Origin: Candidatus Gastranaerophilales bacterium | Lineage (GTDB): Bacteria > Cyanobacteriota > Vampirovibrionia > Gastranaerophilales > Gastranaerophilaceae | Length of the DNA stretch: 64,000 nt | Assembly (NCBI GenBank): GCA_944324825.1 | Contig: CALUXU010000006.1 | Location: 1 to 64,000 of the forward strand | Direction of reading: 5' to 3' | Shown: piece by piece, positions 9,251 to 19,477 of the stretch | How positions within the stretch are numbered: position 1 is the stretch's first letter | How the letters are laid out: each line of letters begins with the position of its first letter | Made by a program: the position numbers and the translations under genes | The notes under the pieces: model-generated | Told to the model about the DNA's origin: nothing | Seen by the model: the letters and a program-made list of their open reading frames with translations, nothing else | Database searches by the model: none

Positions 9251-10541
9251 GACGGTTAATATATTTTACAATATCAATTAATGTTGCAGAGTTCCCGAGA
9301 TTCCCGGATTTTGTAATTATCAATTGATCTTTTCTGTCGATACATAAAGGAATTGCAGGCAGAACTTCGTCAATAAGAGATAACTCCATTGCATCTATTG
9401 CTCGACAGCATTTATAAGAAGTTTCACCGCCGAGAGCTACAAGCAGAACATTTTTTTCAGCGATAACACGTTTGGTTAATTCTGCCAAGAAATCGGTTAT
9501 TCGGCTGGCAAATTTTGTTCTGGTAAGCTCTGCATTCAAAGAATCATCAGAAAAACCATCGAAATTATCTACAAGGTAAGAGGAATGAACCAGTACGGTA
9601 TTTTCTTGCCCCAAACTGGATACAATCGTATCCACCATAGATTGTTGAACGCCCTCCAGAATGTTTTTTTCGGTAAGACCGATTTCATAAATGTTATCCG
9701 AATCATCGCTGTTTTTAAGTTTTTCTATCTGATTACTGTTTATCCCTGTTGCACTGCCGGAAATAATCAGCTTAGGCAATTTCGGAAGCGAGCGCGGGAT
9801 ATAATTGGTTTCATCAGGAAGCCATATAGCAGATAATACCGATGCTGCAGCCGCTGTTCCTGCAGGAAGAATATTGAATCCAGATTTATTAATTGCCAAT
9901 ACTATTTGTTCAATATCAACAATAGAAGCCGCATCAGCAACAATAAGTTTTTTGCCTGATTTAATTAATTCGTTAATTTTCATCAGAATAGGGCCGGCAC
10001 CGTTCATTATTGTTTTAAGCTCGACGTGCGCAACCAAATCACCTTTTTCTTTTAATTGATTTTTTAATATAGTCGGAACATGCGATTCCAAAATCGGGGA
10101 ATGCGGATCCTGAGCAAGCTCTGTACGTCCTATCGGAATCCCCTTCAATAAATGATATCCGCCAACCGTAATTCTGCCCTCAGAAGGAAATGCCGGTATA
10201 ACAACCGCAGCATCCATATCAAGAACTTCAACCATTCTCAAAGTTTCAGGGCCGATATTTCCGCGCATTGTTGAATCAATTTTCTTATAAAAGTGTTCAA
10301 TATTTAATGATGTCGAAATCGAATGTACAGCCTCTTCAACCCTTTGACAAGCCGTTTCTGCATCAATATTTCTTGATTCTGTTGATGCAGACCAAACTCC
10401 CATTTCTGTTGAAGTTTGGGTAATCTCATTGTAATCCAGAAGAATATTTGTATTTACACCACGTTTCTGGAATTGGAGTGCCGTATCGTTTGCACCCGTT
10501 AAATCATCTGCAATAATACCAATCTGATTAGAAAAAATCAT
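9237..10541 (-). CDS. DUF1537 four-carbon acid-sugar kinase
   Basis: This 434-residue protein has the two-domain form of the DUF1537 kinases (OtnK/DtnK type). The N-terminal substrate domain has the signature ADDLTGANDTA at residues 11-21 and KKIDSTMRGN. The C-terminal nucleotide domain shows ALGGETSYKC and a final KSGNLGN segment. The family phosphorylates D-threonate, D-erythronate and related acids at C4. With the overlapping PdxA-like gene it forms a compact two-step route to dihydroxyacetone phosphate. No aldolase, isomerase or uptake gene is adjacent, which fits threonate rather than erythronate. Translation is coupled to ssb through a TAATG junction at 10539-10543. Confidence 0.92.
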   Translation of the reverse strand: MIFSNQIGIIADDLTGANDTALQFQKRGVNTNILLDYNEITQTSTEMGVWSASTESRNIDAETACQRVEEAVHSISTSLNIEHFYKKIDSTMRGNIGPETLRMVEVLDMDAAVVIPAFPSEGRITVGGYHLLKGIPIGRTELAQDPHSPILESHVPTILKNQLKEKGDLVAHVELKTIMNGAGPILMKINELIKSGKKLIVADAASIVDIEQIVLAINKSGFNILPAGTAAAASVLSAIWLPDETNYIPRSLPKLPKLIISGSATGINSNQIEKLKNSDDSDNIYEIGLTEKNILEGVQQSMVDTIVSSLGQENTVLVHSSYLVDNFDGFSDDSLNAELTRTKFASRITDFLAELTKRVIAEKNVLLVALGGETSYKCCRAIDAMELSLIDEVLPAIPLCIDRKDQLIITKSGNLGNSATLIDIVKYINRHEQL

Positions 10542-10867
10542 TACTCAGCGTCCCGTTTTGAACCTAATAATCTAACGTTATTTGCAACAACCAAAAATCT
10601 TTCTCTTTCTTCTCCAGATGCATCTTTCCATTTATTGGTCTGGATTCTGCCGTCAACAGCAACAAGACGTCCTTTTTTAATGTACTCGCCGGCAAACTCA
10701 GCTTGTTTATCCCATACATCAATATTAAACCAATCTGTCACTTCCGCTTTTGTTTTGCTGTCCCATCTGTTTACAGCAAGTGAAAAAGTTGTTCTTATTT
10801 TGCCTGATTCAAAATATTTAATTTCGGCGTCCTGACCGGCTCTGCCTACAATAACAGTACTGTTCAT
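10541..10867 (-). CDS. ssb: single-stranded DNA-binding protein, short form
   Basis: This 108-residue OB-fold protein has the Ssb pattern: MNSTVIVGRAGQDAEIKYF, TTFSLAVNRW, TDWFNIDVWDKQAE and a GRLVAVDGRIQTNKW strand pair. It ends LLGSKRDAE, just after the last OB strand. It has neither the disordered linker nor the acidic Asp-Phe tip that recruits PriA, RecO and other partners in typical Ssb. It may be the main Ssb, as in some compact genomes, or an accessory paralogue; the rest of the genome would decide. It leads an operon with the DUF1537 kinase and PdxA-like genes, an unusual pairing. Confidence 0.88.
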   Translation of the reverse strand: MNSTVIVGRAGQDAEIKYFESGKIRTTFSLAVNRWDSKTKAEVTDWFNIDVWDKQAEFAGEYIKKGRLVAVDGRIQTNKWKDASGEERERFLVVANNVRLLGSKRDAE

Positions 10868-11035
10868 TTAAAATAATTCTCCCACAACTGTATACGCTAT
10901 GAAAGTATTTTACCACACGGAAAACAACTCCTCAAAAATATGTAAAATTTTGTTAAAAATAAGGCTGAAACTAGCAAAAATATTCGTTTACATGTATTAA
11001 AATAAGTGTAGATAGTGTGTGAAAGGCGGGTTAAT

Positions 11036-11488
11036 ATGACAGTAGGTTTTTCTTCATCAATACCGGCATTTAAGGCTGAACCAAATAAAACGGAAACTTG
11101 TCAATGTGAGCATCGCATCTGCCCGCAGTGCGGAAAACCTATTGAGGATAAATTTGTTAAGCCTGAAGAAAAGAAGGGATTTTTAACACGCACTAAAAAC
11201 GGATTTATTAACGCAAGAAAGTTTTTTATTGATGCAGGATATATGGTTGGCGGAACAGTAAAAGGCTTATTATACGGTGCAGCAGCAGGCGGAGTCGTCT
11301 TGGCTGGTAATGCCGTCAAAAATACCTTTAAACATGCACCAAAAACACTTTCTACAAAAGGTAAATTACTTGCAGGTGCAGTCGGTACTGTTGTTCTTGC
11401 ATATAATATGATTAAAGCAAAGCTAACAGCTAACCAATCAAAAGCCAATTTAGACCACAGATGGGAAACAGGGCATAATGAACAATAA
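11036..11488 (+). CDS. hypothetical small protein with Cys motif and Gly/Ala-rich hydrophobic segments
   Basis: This 150-residue protein is unrecognised. ATG at 11036 follows GAAAGGCGG at good spacing; an upstream GTG at 11015 would put that site inside the gene. Residues 1-15 (MTVGFSSSIPAFKAE) carry the aromatic-[KRNG]-[ASGQ] motif shared with other local hypotheticals. Next comes a rubredoxin-like knuckle (CQCEHRICPQCGKPI), likely a zinc site. Two small-residue hydrophobic stretches follow (GTVKGLLYGAAAGGVVLAG and LLAGAVGTVVLAYNM), probably membrane-associated. The stop overlaps the next gene by 11 bp. Confidence 0.7.
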   Translation: MTVGFSSSIPAFKAEPNKTETCQCEHRICPQCGKPIEDKFVKPEEKKGFLTRTKNGFINARKFFIDAGYMVGGTVKGLLYGAAAGGVVLAGNAVKNTFKHAPKTLSTKGKLLAGAVGTVVLAYNMIKAKLTANQSKANLDHRWETGHNEQ

Positions 11489-12038
11489 TAACAGTGTCAA
11501 TTTTCGTTCAGCAACCCACGTTTACTTTTTCACATCTGACGGCAAAAGAATAATATCAGATAAGAACATGCGAACTTGTGAAAGGTATCTTGTACGCCAG
11601 TTAAATGGTGCAAAAAATTTAAAATCAAAAAATCATGAACTTGTTGATACCTTCAAATATGATAAACGACAATTCGTCGGTGATAGAGATTACAGCTTTA
11701 TACCTAAAGTTCGTTCAGTATATAACAAAGCAAAAGGATATGTAAATATAATTACCGGAAAAGATGTTAGGGTTATAGATGAGTGGGGTAAACGAATAGG
11801 TCAGGCAAAGGCTCTTTCTAAAGAAAGAACAGGTACTACCAAATCATTTGAAACTTCTGATGCAGTAAAACGTTATAACCGTAATGCAATAAAATTTGCA
11901 AATGAACATGGAATATATAAAGACGGTAAACGTCAGGCATTCGGTGTAATTTTTAGTCCTAAGTATAACCGAGAAGGCGAACTCAAAGGTTTTGAATACA
12001 ACCGTTCAGGCTATTTTGATGAAGAGTTTATTAAGTAA
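11478..12038 (+). CDS. hypothetical basic protein
   Basis: This 186-residue protein is rich in Lys, Arg, Asn and Tyr. It starts MNNNNSVNFRSATHVYFF, with the NFRSA form of the short N-terminal motif seen in neighbouring hypotheticals. The C-terminal part includes FGVIFSPKYNREGELKGFEYN, a strand-turn-strand pattern. There is no signal peptide, membrane span or catalytic motif that I can name. It overlaps the upstream gene by 11 bp, with AGGGC serving as ribosome-binding site, so the pair is cotranscribed. Its last 8 bp overlap the convergent gene at 12031-13893. Confidence 0.65.
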   Translation: MNNNNSVNFRSATHVYFFTSDGKRIISDKNMRTCERYLVRQLNGAKNLKSKNHELVDTFKYDKRQFVGDRDYSFIPKVRSVYNKAKGYVNIITGKDVRVIDEWGKRIGQAKALSKERTGTTKSFETSDAVKRYNRNAIKFANEHGIYKDGKRQAFGVIFSPKYNREGELKGFEYNRSGYFDEEFIK

Positions 12039-13893
12039 TATTTTGAGTTTGTTCACCTCTTAAAAAATGTACCTTTTCCTGCATAGTTTCATTCATATTT
12101 TTAATAGCAGATTCAGGAGCATTCATCGCAACCCATAAAGGATTTACAAGGTGATTTTTATCAAAATATGTCTGAACTTTTTGATTAGCGCTCAAATACA
12201 TGTTTACCAATGTCTGAGGCGGCAGTGCACTCAATTTATTGATAACGTAGCCCTCATAAGGACTTCCTTGAATTTTGCCTTGAGATATAAGCTTGCTTAA
12301 TATGTACATGCCTTGCTGTCTTGTTATATCTCTATGTTGTTTGGTTGTACCTCTTGGAGTATCAATATCCTTCATTTCGGCTCTGACATATTTGGATATT
12401 TCTGCCTCAGTACCGTTTTCGATTACATCATTTGTTTTGCTGATAAAATCGTAAGACAGTAAATTATCATTTGTTATAGGATTGGTATGTGCAGATGCAT
12501 TAGATGCGTTATTACTACCAGATAATGACTCAATATAGGATTTATCCAGAGCTCTCATTACATCAGGTGTGTAATATTCGGAGCTTTTAATATTGTTAAT
12601 TGCCCCGTCTCTCTGTGAAGCATCGTCAATTTTATACGCATTAGATGCAAGTGTATTCATTGCTCCGGCACGGTTATTATCATTTGCATTATCAATTACA
12701 AATTTATATGCATCAGCCGCTTCTTCAAGTTTATATGCTGTACCGGCATATACAGTTGCATAGTTATTGTCATATTGCTCCTGAGTAATTAAACCGGCAG
12801 ATACTTTTGCACGTTCTACATTATCAGTTTCTTTAAACATCATAGTTTGAGCGGCTGCCGTATCATAATTTTCTCTTCTGGAAATAAGCTCCATCATCTC
12901 GCCCATTGTTAAATTACTATCAAAAGCGAGTGTTGCAGATCTTAGAAGCATTTGACTGGAAGCTGTTAAATTCAAATCTTGATTAGCAATTAATTTTGCA
13001 TAATTATGTCTTGTTTCTTTATCATCAGCAGAATAAATTGCAGCTCCAATAATACCGGTTTGAACAACTTTATCTAATGTACCGATACTTTTTACAAGCA
13101 TCATTTGACCTTCTTGATTAGACTCTGCAAAGTATCCGGCAAGTTCAACCATTGCATCACGGCGAGTTGCCAATTCTGCATAATATGCAATTTGTTCAGG
13201 ATCTAATTCCCCGTGAAGTTCTTGTTCTTCAACGGTATAATCTCCGGATGCAATACGTGCATAATGCTTTGAATATAGGGAATCTGTGTCTTTTAAATCA
13301 AACGCATATCGTTTGTTTATTGCCTCTTGAAATAGTTTTAGTTTTTCTTCTTCAGTTTTGCATTGAGATAAATCTATTCCAAATTGCTCTTTTAAAAGAA
13401 TTTCAGGATCTTTCTTTTCTCCGGTTTTCAATTTTTTGATAAGCTCTGTTACTTCTTCACTTATCCCAAGTTCTTTGAATGAGGTTTCAAGCATTTTGGT
13501 AAACTGTTCTTTTGCAGAAGAGTTTAAAAATTCTTCGTTATCAAGGCTAAATTGACCGCCCTCTCCGGTATACTTGCTTGCACGATAGCGGGCATATTCT
13601 TTATCGGAGATTTTTCCGTCAGTTTCAATACTGTCATATTTATTGAATAAATCCAAGACACCATTTTTAACAGCCTGCTCTCTTGTCATACGTGCAAAAA
13701 TAGTTGGATTTTTTTGAACATCTTTTTGCTCTGTTCGTGCATCTTCGATGTCCTCTTTAATAATTATTGAATTGGTTGATTGTGTTTGTTGTAGCTGTTG
13801 TATTTGCTGTTCCGCTTCTGTATCATATTTAATTAGCTTGTTGCGTTGATTGATTGATGAAGTAGAAGCAACATAAGCATTTGCTTCGCTCAT
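12031..13893 (-). CDS. large hypothetical protein with one EF-hand-like loop
   Basis: This 620-residue, almost entirely helical protein has no signal peptide or membrane span. Residues 20-50 are Gln-rich. At about 82-96 lies a Ca-binding-like loop (YDSIETDGKISDKEY) with Asp, Glu, Thr and Asp at plausible coordinating positions. The rest has many short helices, with repeated Ala/Asn/Asp-rich segments, and a C-terminal part containing TPRGTTKQHRDITRQQGMYI. The EF-hand-like loop and acidic, asparagine-rich style recall the protein at 45962-47326. The start is supported by AAGGTGG four bases before ATG. I cannot assign a function. Confidence 0.7.
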   Translation of the reverse strand: MSEANAYVASTSSINQRNKLIKYDTEAEQQIQQLQQTQSTNSIIIKEDIEDARTEQKDVQKNPTIFARMTREQAVKNGVLDLFNKYDSIETDGKISDKEYARYRASKYTGEGGQFSLDNEEFLNSSAKEQFTKMLETSFKELGISEEVTELIKKLKTGEKKDPEILLKEQFGIDLSQCKTEEEKLKLFQEAINKRYAFDLKDTDSLYSKHYARIASGDYTVEEQELHGELDPEQIAYYAELATRRDAMVELAGYFAESNQEGQMMLVKSIGTLDKVVQTGIIGAAIYSADDKETRHNYAKLIANQDLNLTASSQMLLRSATLAFDSNLTMGEMMELISRRENYDTAAAQTMMFKETDNVERAKVSAGLITQEQYDNNYATVYAGTAYKLEEAADAYKFVIDNANDNNRAGAMNTLASNAYKIDDASQRDGAINNIKSSEYYTPDVMRALDKSYIESLSGSNNASNASAHTNPITNDNLLSYDFISKTNDVIENGTEAEISKYVRAEMKDIDTPRGTTKQHRDITRQQGMYILSKLISQGKIQGSPYEGYVINKLSALPPQTLVNMYLSANQKVQTYFDKNHLVNPLWVAMNAPESAIKNMNETMQEKVHFLRGEQTQNIT

Positions 13894-13989
13894 AGGACCA
13901 CCTTATTAATATGTATTCTCTCTTTTACTTTTATATATAAAAAGTCATGGGCATGCTCTTTAATTTCAGTCATGCTTAAAATCTTAACA

Positions 13990-15587
<1,598 letters not shown>

Positions 15588-15646
15588 AAATTTAAATCTC
15601 TCCTATTAATGCTATATACATCTATTATTAGAGCACAAACAAAGTG

Positions 15647-16501
15647 CTAAGCCAATAATATATTGTCAATTAATCTTACACCTTCGACACGGCAGGCTAT
15701 TAAAACAAGTGTGTCATTATCGGCAGTTGTCTTATCTTCTAAATCATTCTTGTCCACAAACTCAAGATATTCCATATCATGCTTATCCGTCAGATAAGAA
15801 AATGCTGTTTCTTTTAATGCAGAAACATCAGTTATACCTTTTTCGTAGCAGGCTTTGATATTAAAAAGAATCTTTGATAAAACAAGCGCATCTTTTTTTC
15901 CGTCTTCTGTCAGATATTTATTACGGGAACTCAATGCCAATCCTGATTCTTCTCTTACTATCGGGCAAGATACTATTTCTATCGGGAAGTTTAAATCTTT
16001 TACAAACTTCTTTATAATAACAAGCTGCTGAGCATCTTTTTGACCGAAGAAAGCATAATCGGCACCTGTTATATTAAACAGCTTTGCAACAACGGTACAA
16101 ACACCGTCAAAATGTCCTACACGAGATTTGCCGCAAAGTTTATTTACATAGAAAAATGGAGGAACAACATAAGCAAGAGTATCGTTAGATAACCTTTGTC
16201 CTGCGCCGTACATCTCATCAGGTGTCGGAGCAAAAATCAAATCCGCACCTATTGATTCCGCAAGCTCAACATCTTTATCAAGTGTTCTCGGATACTCGTT
16301 ATAATCTTCTCCCGGACAGAATTGAATCGGATTGACAAAAACCGATACAATAACCTTATCACAGGTTTCAACAGCTTTTTTAATTAAACTTGCGTGTCCT
16401 GCATGCAAGGCACCCATTGTTGGAACTAAACCTATTTTTAAACCTTCTCCCCGCCATTTATTTACGGCATCTTTTACTTCACTAATCTTGTGAACTAACA
16501 T
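15647..16501 (-). CDS. panC: pantothenate synthetase
   Basis: PanC joins pantoate and beta-alanine with ATP to make pantothenate. The 284-residue protein has the nucleotidyl-transferase HxGH motif, H33-A-G-H36 in TMGALHAGHASL. It also has a VSVFVNPIQF segment, FFGQKDAQQL and the SSRNKYL strand that binds ATP phosphates. It overlaps the upstream panB gene by 20 bp, so the two steps of pantothenate synthesis are coupled. No panD gene is adjacent. It is the last gene of the pxpA-yvcK-panB-panC operon. Confidence 0.96.
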   Translation of the reverse strand: MLVHKISEVKDAVNKWRGEGLKIGLVPTMGALHAGHASLIKKAVETCDKVIVSVFVNPIQFCPGEDYNEYPRTLDKDVELAESIGADLIFAPTPDEMYGAGQRLSNDTLAYVVPPFFYVNKLCGKSRVGHFDGVCTVVAKLFNITGADYAFFGQKDAQQLVIIKKFVKDLNFPIEIVSCPIVREESGLALSSRNKYLTEDGKKDALVLSKILFNIKACYEKGITDVSALKETAFSYLTDKHDMEYLEFVDKNDLEDKTTADNDTLVLIACRVEGVRLIDNILLA

Positions 16502-17294
16502 GTGTAACCTCTTTCTCTTCGGGATATTTCCCGTTTTTTACATCTTCACAATAATTTTTTGCGGCATTTAGTATAATATCTTTTAAATTCGCATACTGTC
16601 TGACAAACTTTGGGACGTAATCGGAAAATTTGCCCAGCATATCATCAGATACAAGCACCTGTCCAGAACAATATTTCCCTGCCCCTATACCTATTGTCGG
16701 GATTTCCAGATTCTCTGTTATATATTTTGCGCTTTCTTCCGGAATCAATTCAAGGACAAGTGAAAAAGCGCCTGCATCCTGTAATTGTTTAGCCGCATCA
16801 AGTATAATTTCCGTATCGGATTTAGTTTTACCTTGAATACGATGACCGCCGATTGAATGGATATATTGAGGAGTAAACCCTAAATGAGCCATAACAGGAA
16901 TACCGGATTCAGTCAGCCTTTTTACAATTTGCAGAATATAATCATTACAACCTTCTATTTTAACAGCTCCTGCTCCGGCTTTAACCATTTTCCCTGCATT
17001 TTCTAAAGCTTTTTCAACAGAAACGTTAAAAGACATAAAGGGCATATCACCGACAACCATTGCATTTTTAACACCTCTTGCAACAGCGCCCGTGAATATC
17101 AGCATCTCCTCCATTGATACTTTCTGTGTTGAATCATAACCCAGAGCAACATTTGCCAGAGAATCACCTACCAGAATAATATCAACACCGGCTTCATCAA
17201 AATATTTTGCCGTAGAATAATCATAAGCGGTCAAAACTGTTATTTTTTGACCGTCTGATTTAAGCTTATTTATTGTTCTTACTGTTGTTTTCAT
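16482..17294 (-). CDS. panB: ketopantoate hydroxymethyltransferase
   Basis: PanB transfers a one-carbon unit from methylene-tetrahydrofolate to 2-ketoisovalerate. The 270-residue TIM barrel shows the metal/substrate motif VGDSLANVALGYDST near 42-56, then DMPFMSF, the VKIEGC strand and GIGAGKYCSGQVLVSDD. Length is typical. The start codon shares bases with the yvcK stop (TAATG), and the 3' end overlaps panC by 20 bp, giving tight translational coupling. Confidence 0.96.
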   Translation of the reverse strand: MKTTVRTINKLKSDGQKITVLTAYDYSTAKYFDEAGVDIILVGDSLANVALGYDSTQKVSMEEMLIFTGAVARGVKNAMVVGDMPFMSFNVSVEKALENAGKMVKAGAGAVKIEGCNDYILQIVKRLTESGIPVMAHLGFTPQYIHSIGGHRIQGKTKSDTEIILDAAKQLQDAGAFSLVLELIPEESAKYITENLEIPTIGIGAGKYCSGQVLVSDDMLGKFSDYVPKFVRQYANLKDIILNAAKNYCEDVKNGKYPEEKEVTHVSSQD

Positions 17295-18610
17295 TATCTC
17301 TTCTTATCTTCTTTCAATTGACGTTTGTACCAGTAGTATATTGCCCTTGCAACTCTATGATAACTGTGTCTTATAAGCCCGTTTTTACTTTCTTCTTCTT
17401 CAAGAAGATTACCTGTAACAACCTTTACGCCTATCGGAGTTAAGTTTTCCATATCCAGAACAACAGGATATGAACCGTATTTTGCATAAGTAGGTGAGAG
17501 TTCTGTCGGCAAGCTGTTATTTACCAATACCGCATCAAGAATATCACGGCTTCCTGCATGGTTAATCAAAGCATTAACGTGGCTTGCAACAGAATAGTTA
17601 TCCGTTTCACCTTTTTGAGTCATTATATTACATACATAAATCTTCTTAGCGTGAGATTTTGCAACCGCTTCTGCAATTTCTTTAATAAGAAGGTTTGGAA
17701 TAACACTTGTAAATAAACTTCCCGGGCCCATGATAATTAAATCTGCATCATGAATAGCGTCAATAACTTCCGGTAAAGCCTTACATTCAGCAGGTTCGGT
17801 AAACAATCTTTTAATCTTGCCGCCTGCTTCAGGAATCGCAGATTCACCATGAATAATTCTGCCGTCCTCCATTTCGGCTGCCAGCTTCATGTTATCAAGT
17901 GTAGACGGCAGCACACGGCCTCTTATTGATAATACATTTGAAGATTCTTTAACCGCTCTTACCATATCTCCCGTAATTGAACATAGAGCAGTTAAAAATA
18001 AGTTGCCAAAACTGTGCCCTTTTAATCCTTCACCAATCTTAAACCTGTACTGGAAGAGCTTTGTAACCAAATCTTCATCATCAGCCAGTGCTGCAATACA
18101 GTTTCTGATATCTCCTGGAGGTAATACACCGAGTTCTTCTCTTAAACGACCTGAACTTCCGCCGTCATCACCAACCGTTACAACAGCCGTAATATTATTG
18201 GTAATCCCTTTAATACCTTTTAAAAGCATAGAAAGCCCGGTACCGCCGCCTATTGCAACGATTTTAGGGCCTTTATTAAGCTTTTTGCGGCGATACAATG
18301 CCTCAAGCATTGTTTCCTTTTCTCTGCCGTTTCTTAAATCAAGCATGGAAAGGTTTGTTTTCTGCCATCCTTTAAAGAATAAAATCACACCAGGAATTAT
18401 AACAGCAACTGCAAGTACATCATGAGATGCCATTGATTTTAAATAGTTTAAAAAAGTATATACTGAACGAGGACTAAATAAGGTTAAAATCCCCAACATT
18501 ATCAATACAGAGCCCAAAAATATAAGAGCAAACCATCTTTTTACTTCCAAACCCGGAATAAGCCATCCCGCATCTTTCGGGATTTTCATCATATTTTTTT
18601 TCATATTCAT
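17294..18610 (-). CDS. yvcK: YvcK-family gluconeogenesis/cell-shape factor with N-terminal membrane anchor
   Basis: YvcK proteins are CofD-like nucleotide-sugar-binding factors needed for growth on gluconeogenic carbon sources and for normal cell wall assembly in Bacillus. The 438-residue protein has two N-terminal membrane segments (about 26-45 and 64-82). The conserved core follows: GGGTGLSMLLKGIK, VTVGDDGGSSGRLR, PPGDIRNC, GHSFGNLFL and IIMGPGSLFTSVIPNLL. The membrane extension is usual in cyanobacterial-type members and absent from Bacillus YvcK. A downstream ATG at 18604 has slightly better ribosome-binding-site spacing. It lies 3 bp after pxpA and is coupled to panB. Confidence 0.92.
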   Translation of the reverse strand: MNMKKNMMKIPKDAGWLIPGLEVKRWFALIFLGSVLIMLGILTLFSPRSVYTFLNYLKSMASHDVLAVAVIIPGVILFFKGWQKTNLSMLDLRNGREKETMLEALYRRKKLNKGPKIVAIGGGTGLSMLLKGIKGITNNITAVVTVGDDGGSSGRLREELGVLPPGDIRNCIAALADDEDLVTKLFQYRFKIGEGLKGHSFGNLFLTALCSITGDMVRAVKESSNVLSIRGRVLPSTLDNMKLAAEMEDGRIIHGESAIPEAGGKIKRLFTEPAECKALPEVIDAIHDADLIIMGPGSLFTSVIPNLLIKEIAEAVAKSHAKKIYVCNIMTQKGETDNYSVASHVNALINHAGSRDILDAVLVNNSLPTELSPTYAKYGSYPVVLDMENLTPIGVKVVTGNLLEEEESKNGLIRHSYHRVARAIYYWYKRQLKEDKKR

Positions 18611-18613
18611 ACC

Positions 18614-19408
18614 TTAATCCACCCAGCCTGATAACTTAACTTTACCGTAATTAACCGGTTCAGGAGTAATCAATGCTCTTGAACGTTCTAAAATCTCTAA
18701 CGAATTCGGATACTTATTTGAAAAATGGATAGTATCCGCTTCAACATAGCTTTTGCCTTCCGCATTATTATCAATTTGTGATGTATGCAAGAAATGCTGC
18801 AATCTTTTTATACAAGATTCAGTATCAACTATATCCGGAACGTCATAATCAACCACCAAATCAGGAGTATAAACTTTATCCAGCATAATTTCCTGAGCAA
18901 CAGGAATTTTTACATAATCCCCGATTTTTTCGGTAACATCGCCTGCCGGCCCAAAATATGTAAGCCATTGAGAACTTTTCTGTATTGCACGGGCAAGAAT
19001 TGTTGCGAATCTAAAATCCTCTCCTGCTCGTCTATACATAGCACCATGTGGTCTTACATGCTCAATTTCAAGTTTATACGCTTTAGCAAATGATAACAAA
19101 GCACCAACCTGATAAATAACGAGAGCTTCTAATTCATCCTCTGTCAATTCTATCGGTCTGTAACCAAAACCTTGTATATCATCAAAACCTATGTGAGCAC
19201 CAATTACAACGTTATTATCTTTAGCCGCAAGAAGTGCATTCTTTATTGTCATCGGATCACCTGCATGAAATCCGCAAGAAATATTAACAGAACTTACATA
19301 TTGTAAAAAGTCTAATTCATTATTATTTCTATATACACCGTAACCCTGCGCAAGGTCACAATTAAAATCTATTGTTTTAACACTTTTTCTTTCCAATGTT
19401 TTTTGCAT
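18614..19408 (-). CDS. pxpA: LamB/YcsF family protein (PxpA-like, 5-oxoprolinase subunit A)
   Basis: The 264-residue protein has the LamB/YcsF fold: an IDFNCDLAQGYG opening, NISCGFHAGDP and VRPHGAMYRRAG. In PxpABC complexes this subunit helps hydrolyse 5-oxoproline. The usual histidine-rich GAHPGYPD segment is altered here to GAHIGFDDIQGFG, and neither PxpB nor PxpC is adjacent, so the substrate may differ. ATG at 19408 is chosen because TGAGG precedes it by 6-7 nt; a TTG four codons upstream contains that site. It leads the operon with yvcK, panB and panC. Confidence 0.85.
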   Translation of the reverse strand: MQKTLERKSVKTIDFNCDLAQGYGVYRNNNELDFLQYVSSVNISCGFHAGDPMTIKNALLAAKDNNVVIGAHIGFDDIQGFGYRPIELTEDELEALVIYQVGALLSFAKAYKLEIEHVRPHGAMYRRAGEDFRFATILARAIQKSSQWLTYFGPAGDVTEKIGDYVKIPVAQEIMLDKVYTPDLVVDYDVPDIVDTESCIKRLQHFLHTSQIDNNAEGKSYVEADTIHFSNKYPNSLEILERSRALITPEPVNYGKVKLSGWVD

Positions 19409-19477
19409 AAAATACCTCAACTAAAACTATATGCTAATTATACTACAAAAAAATATCATTCCGGGTATGATATAAAT

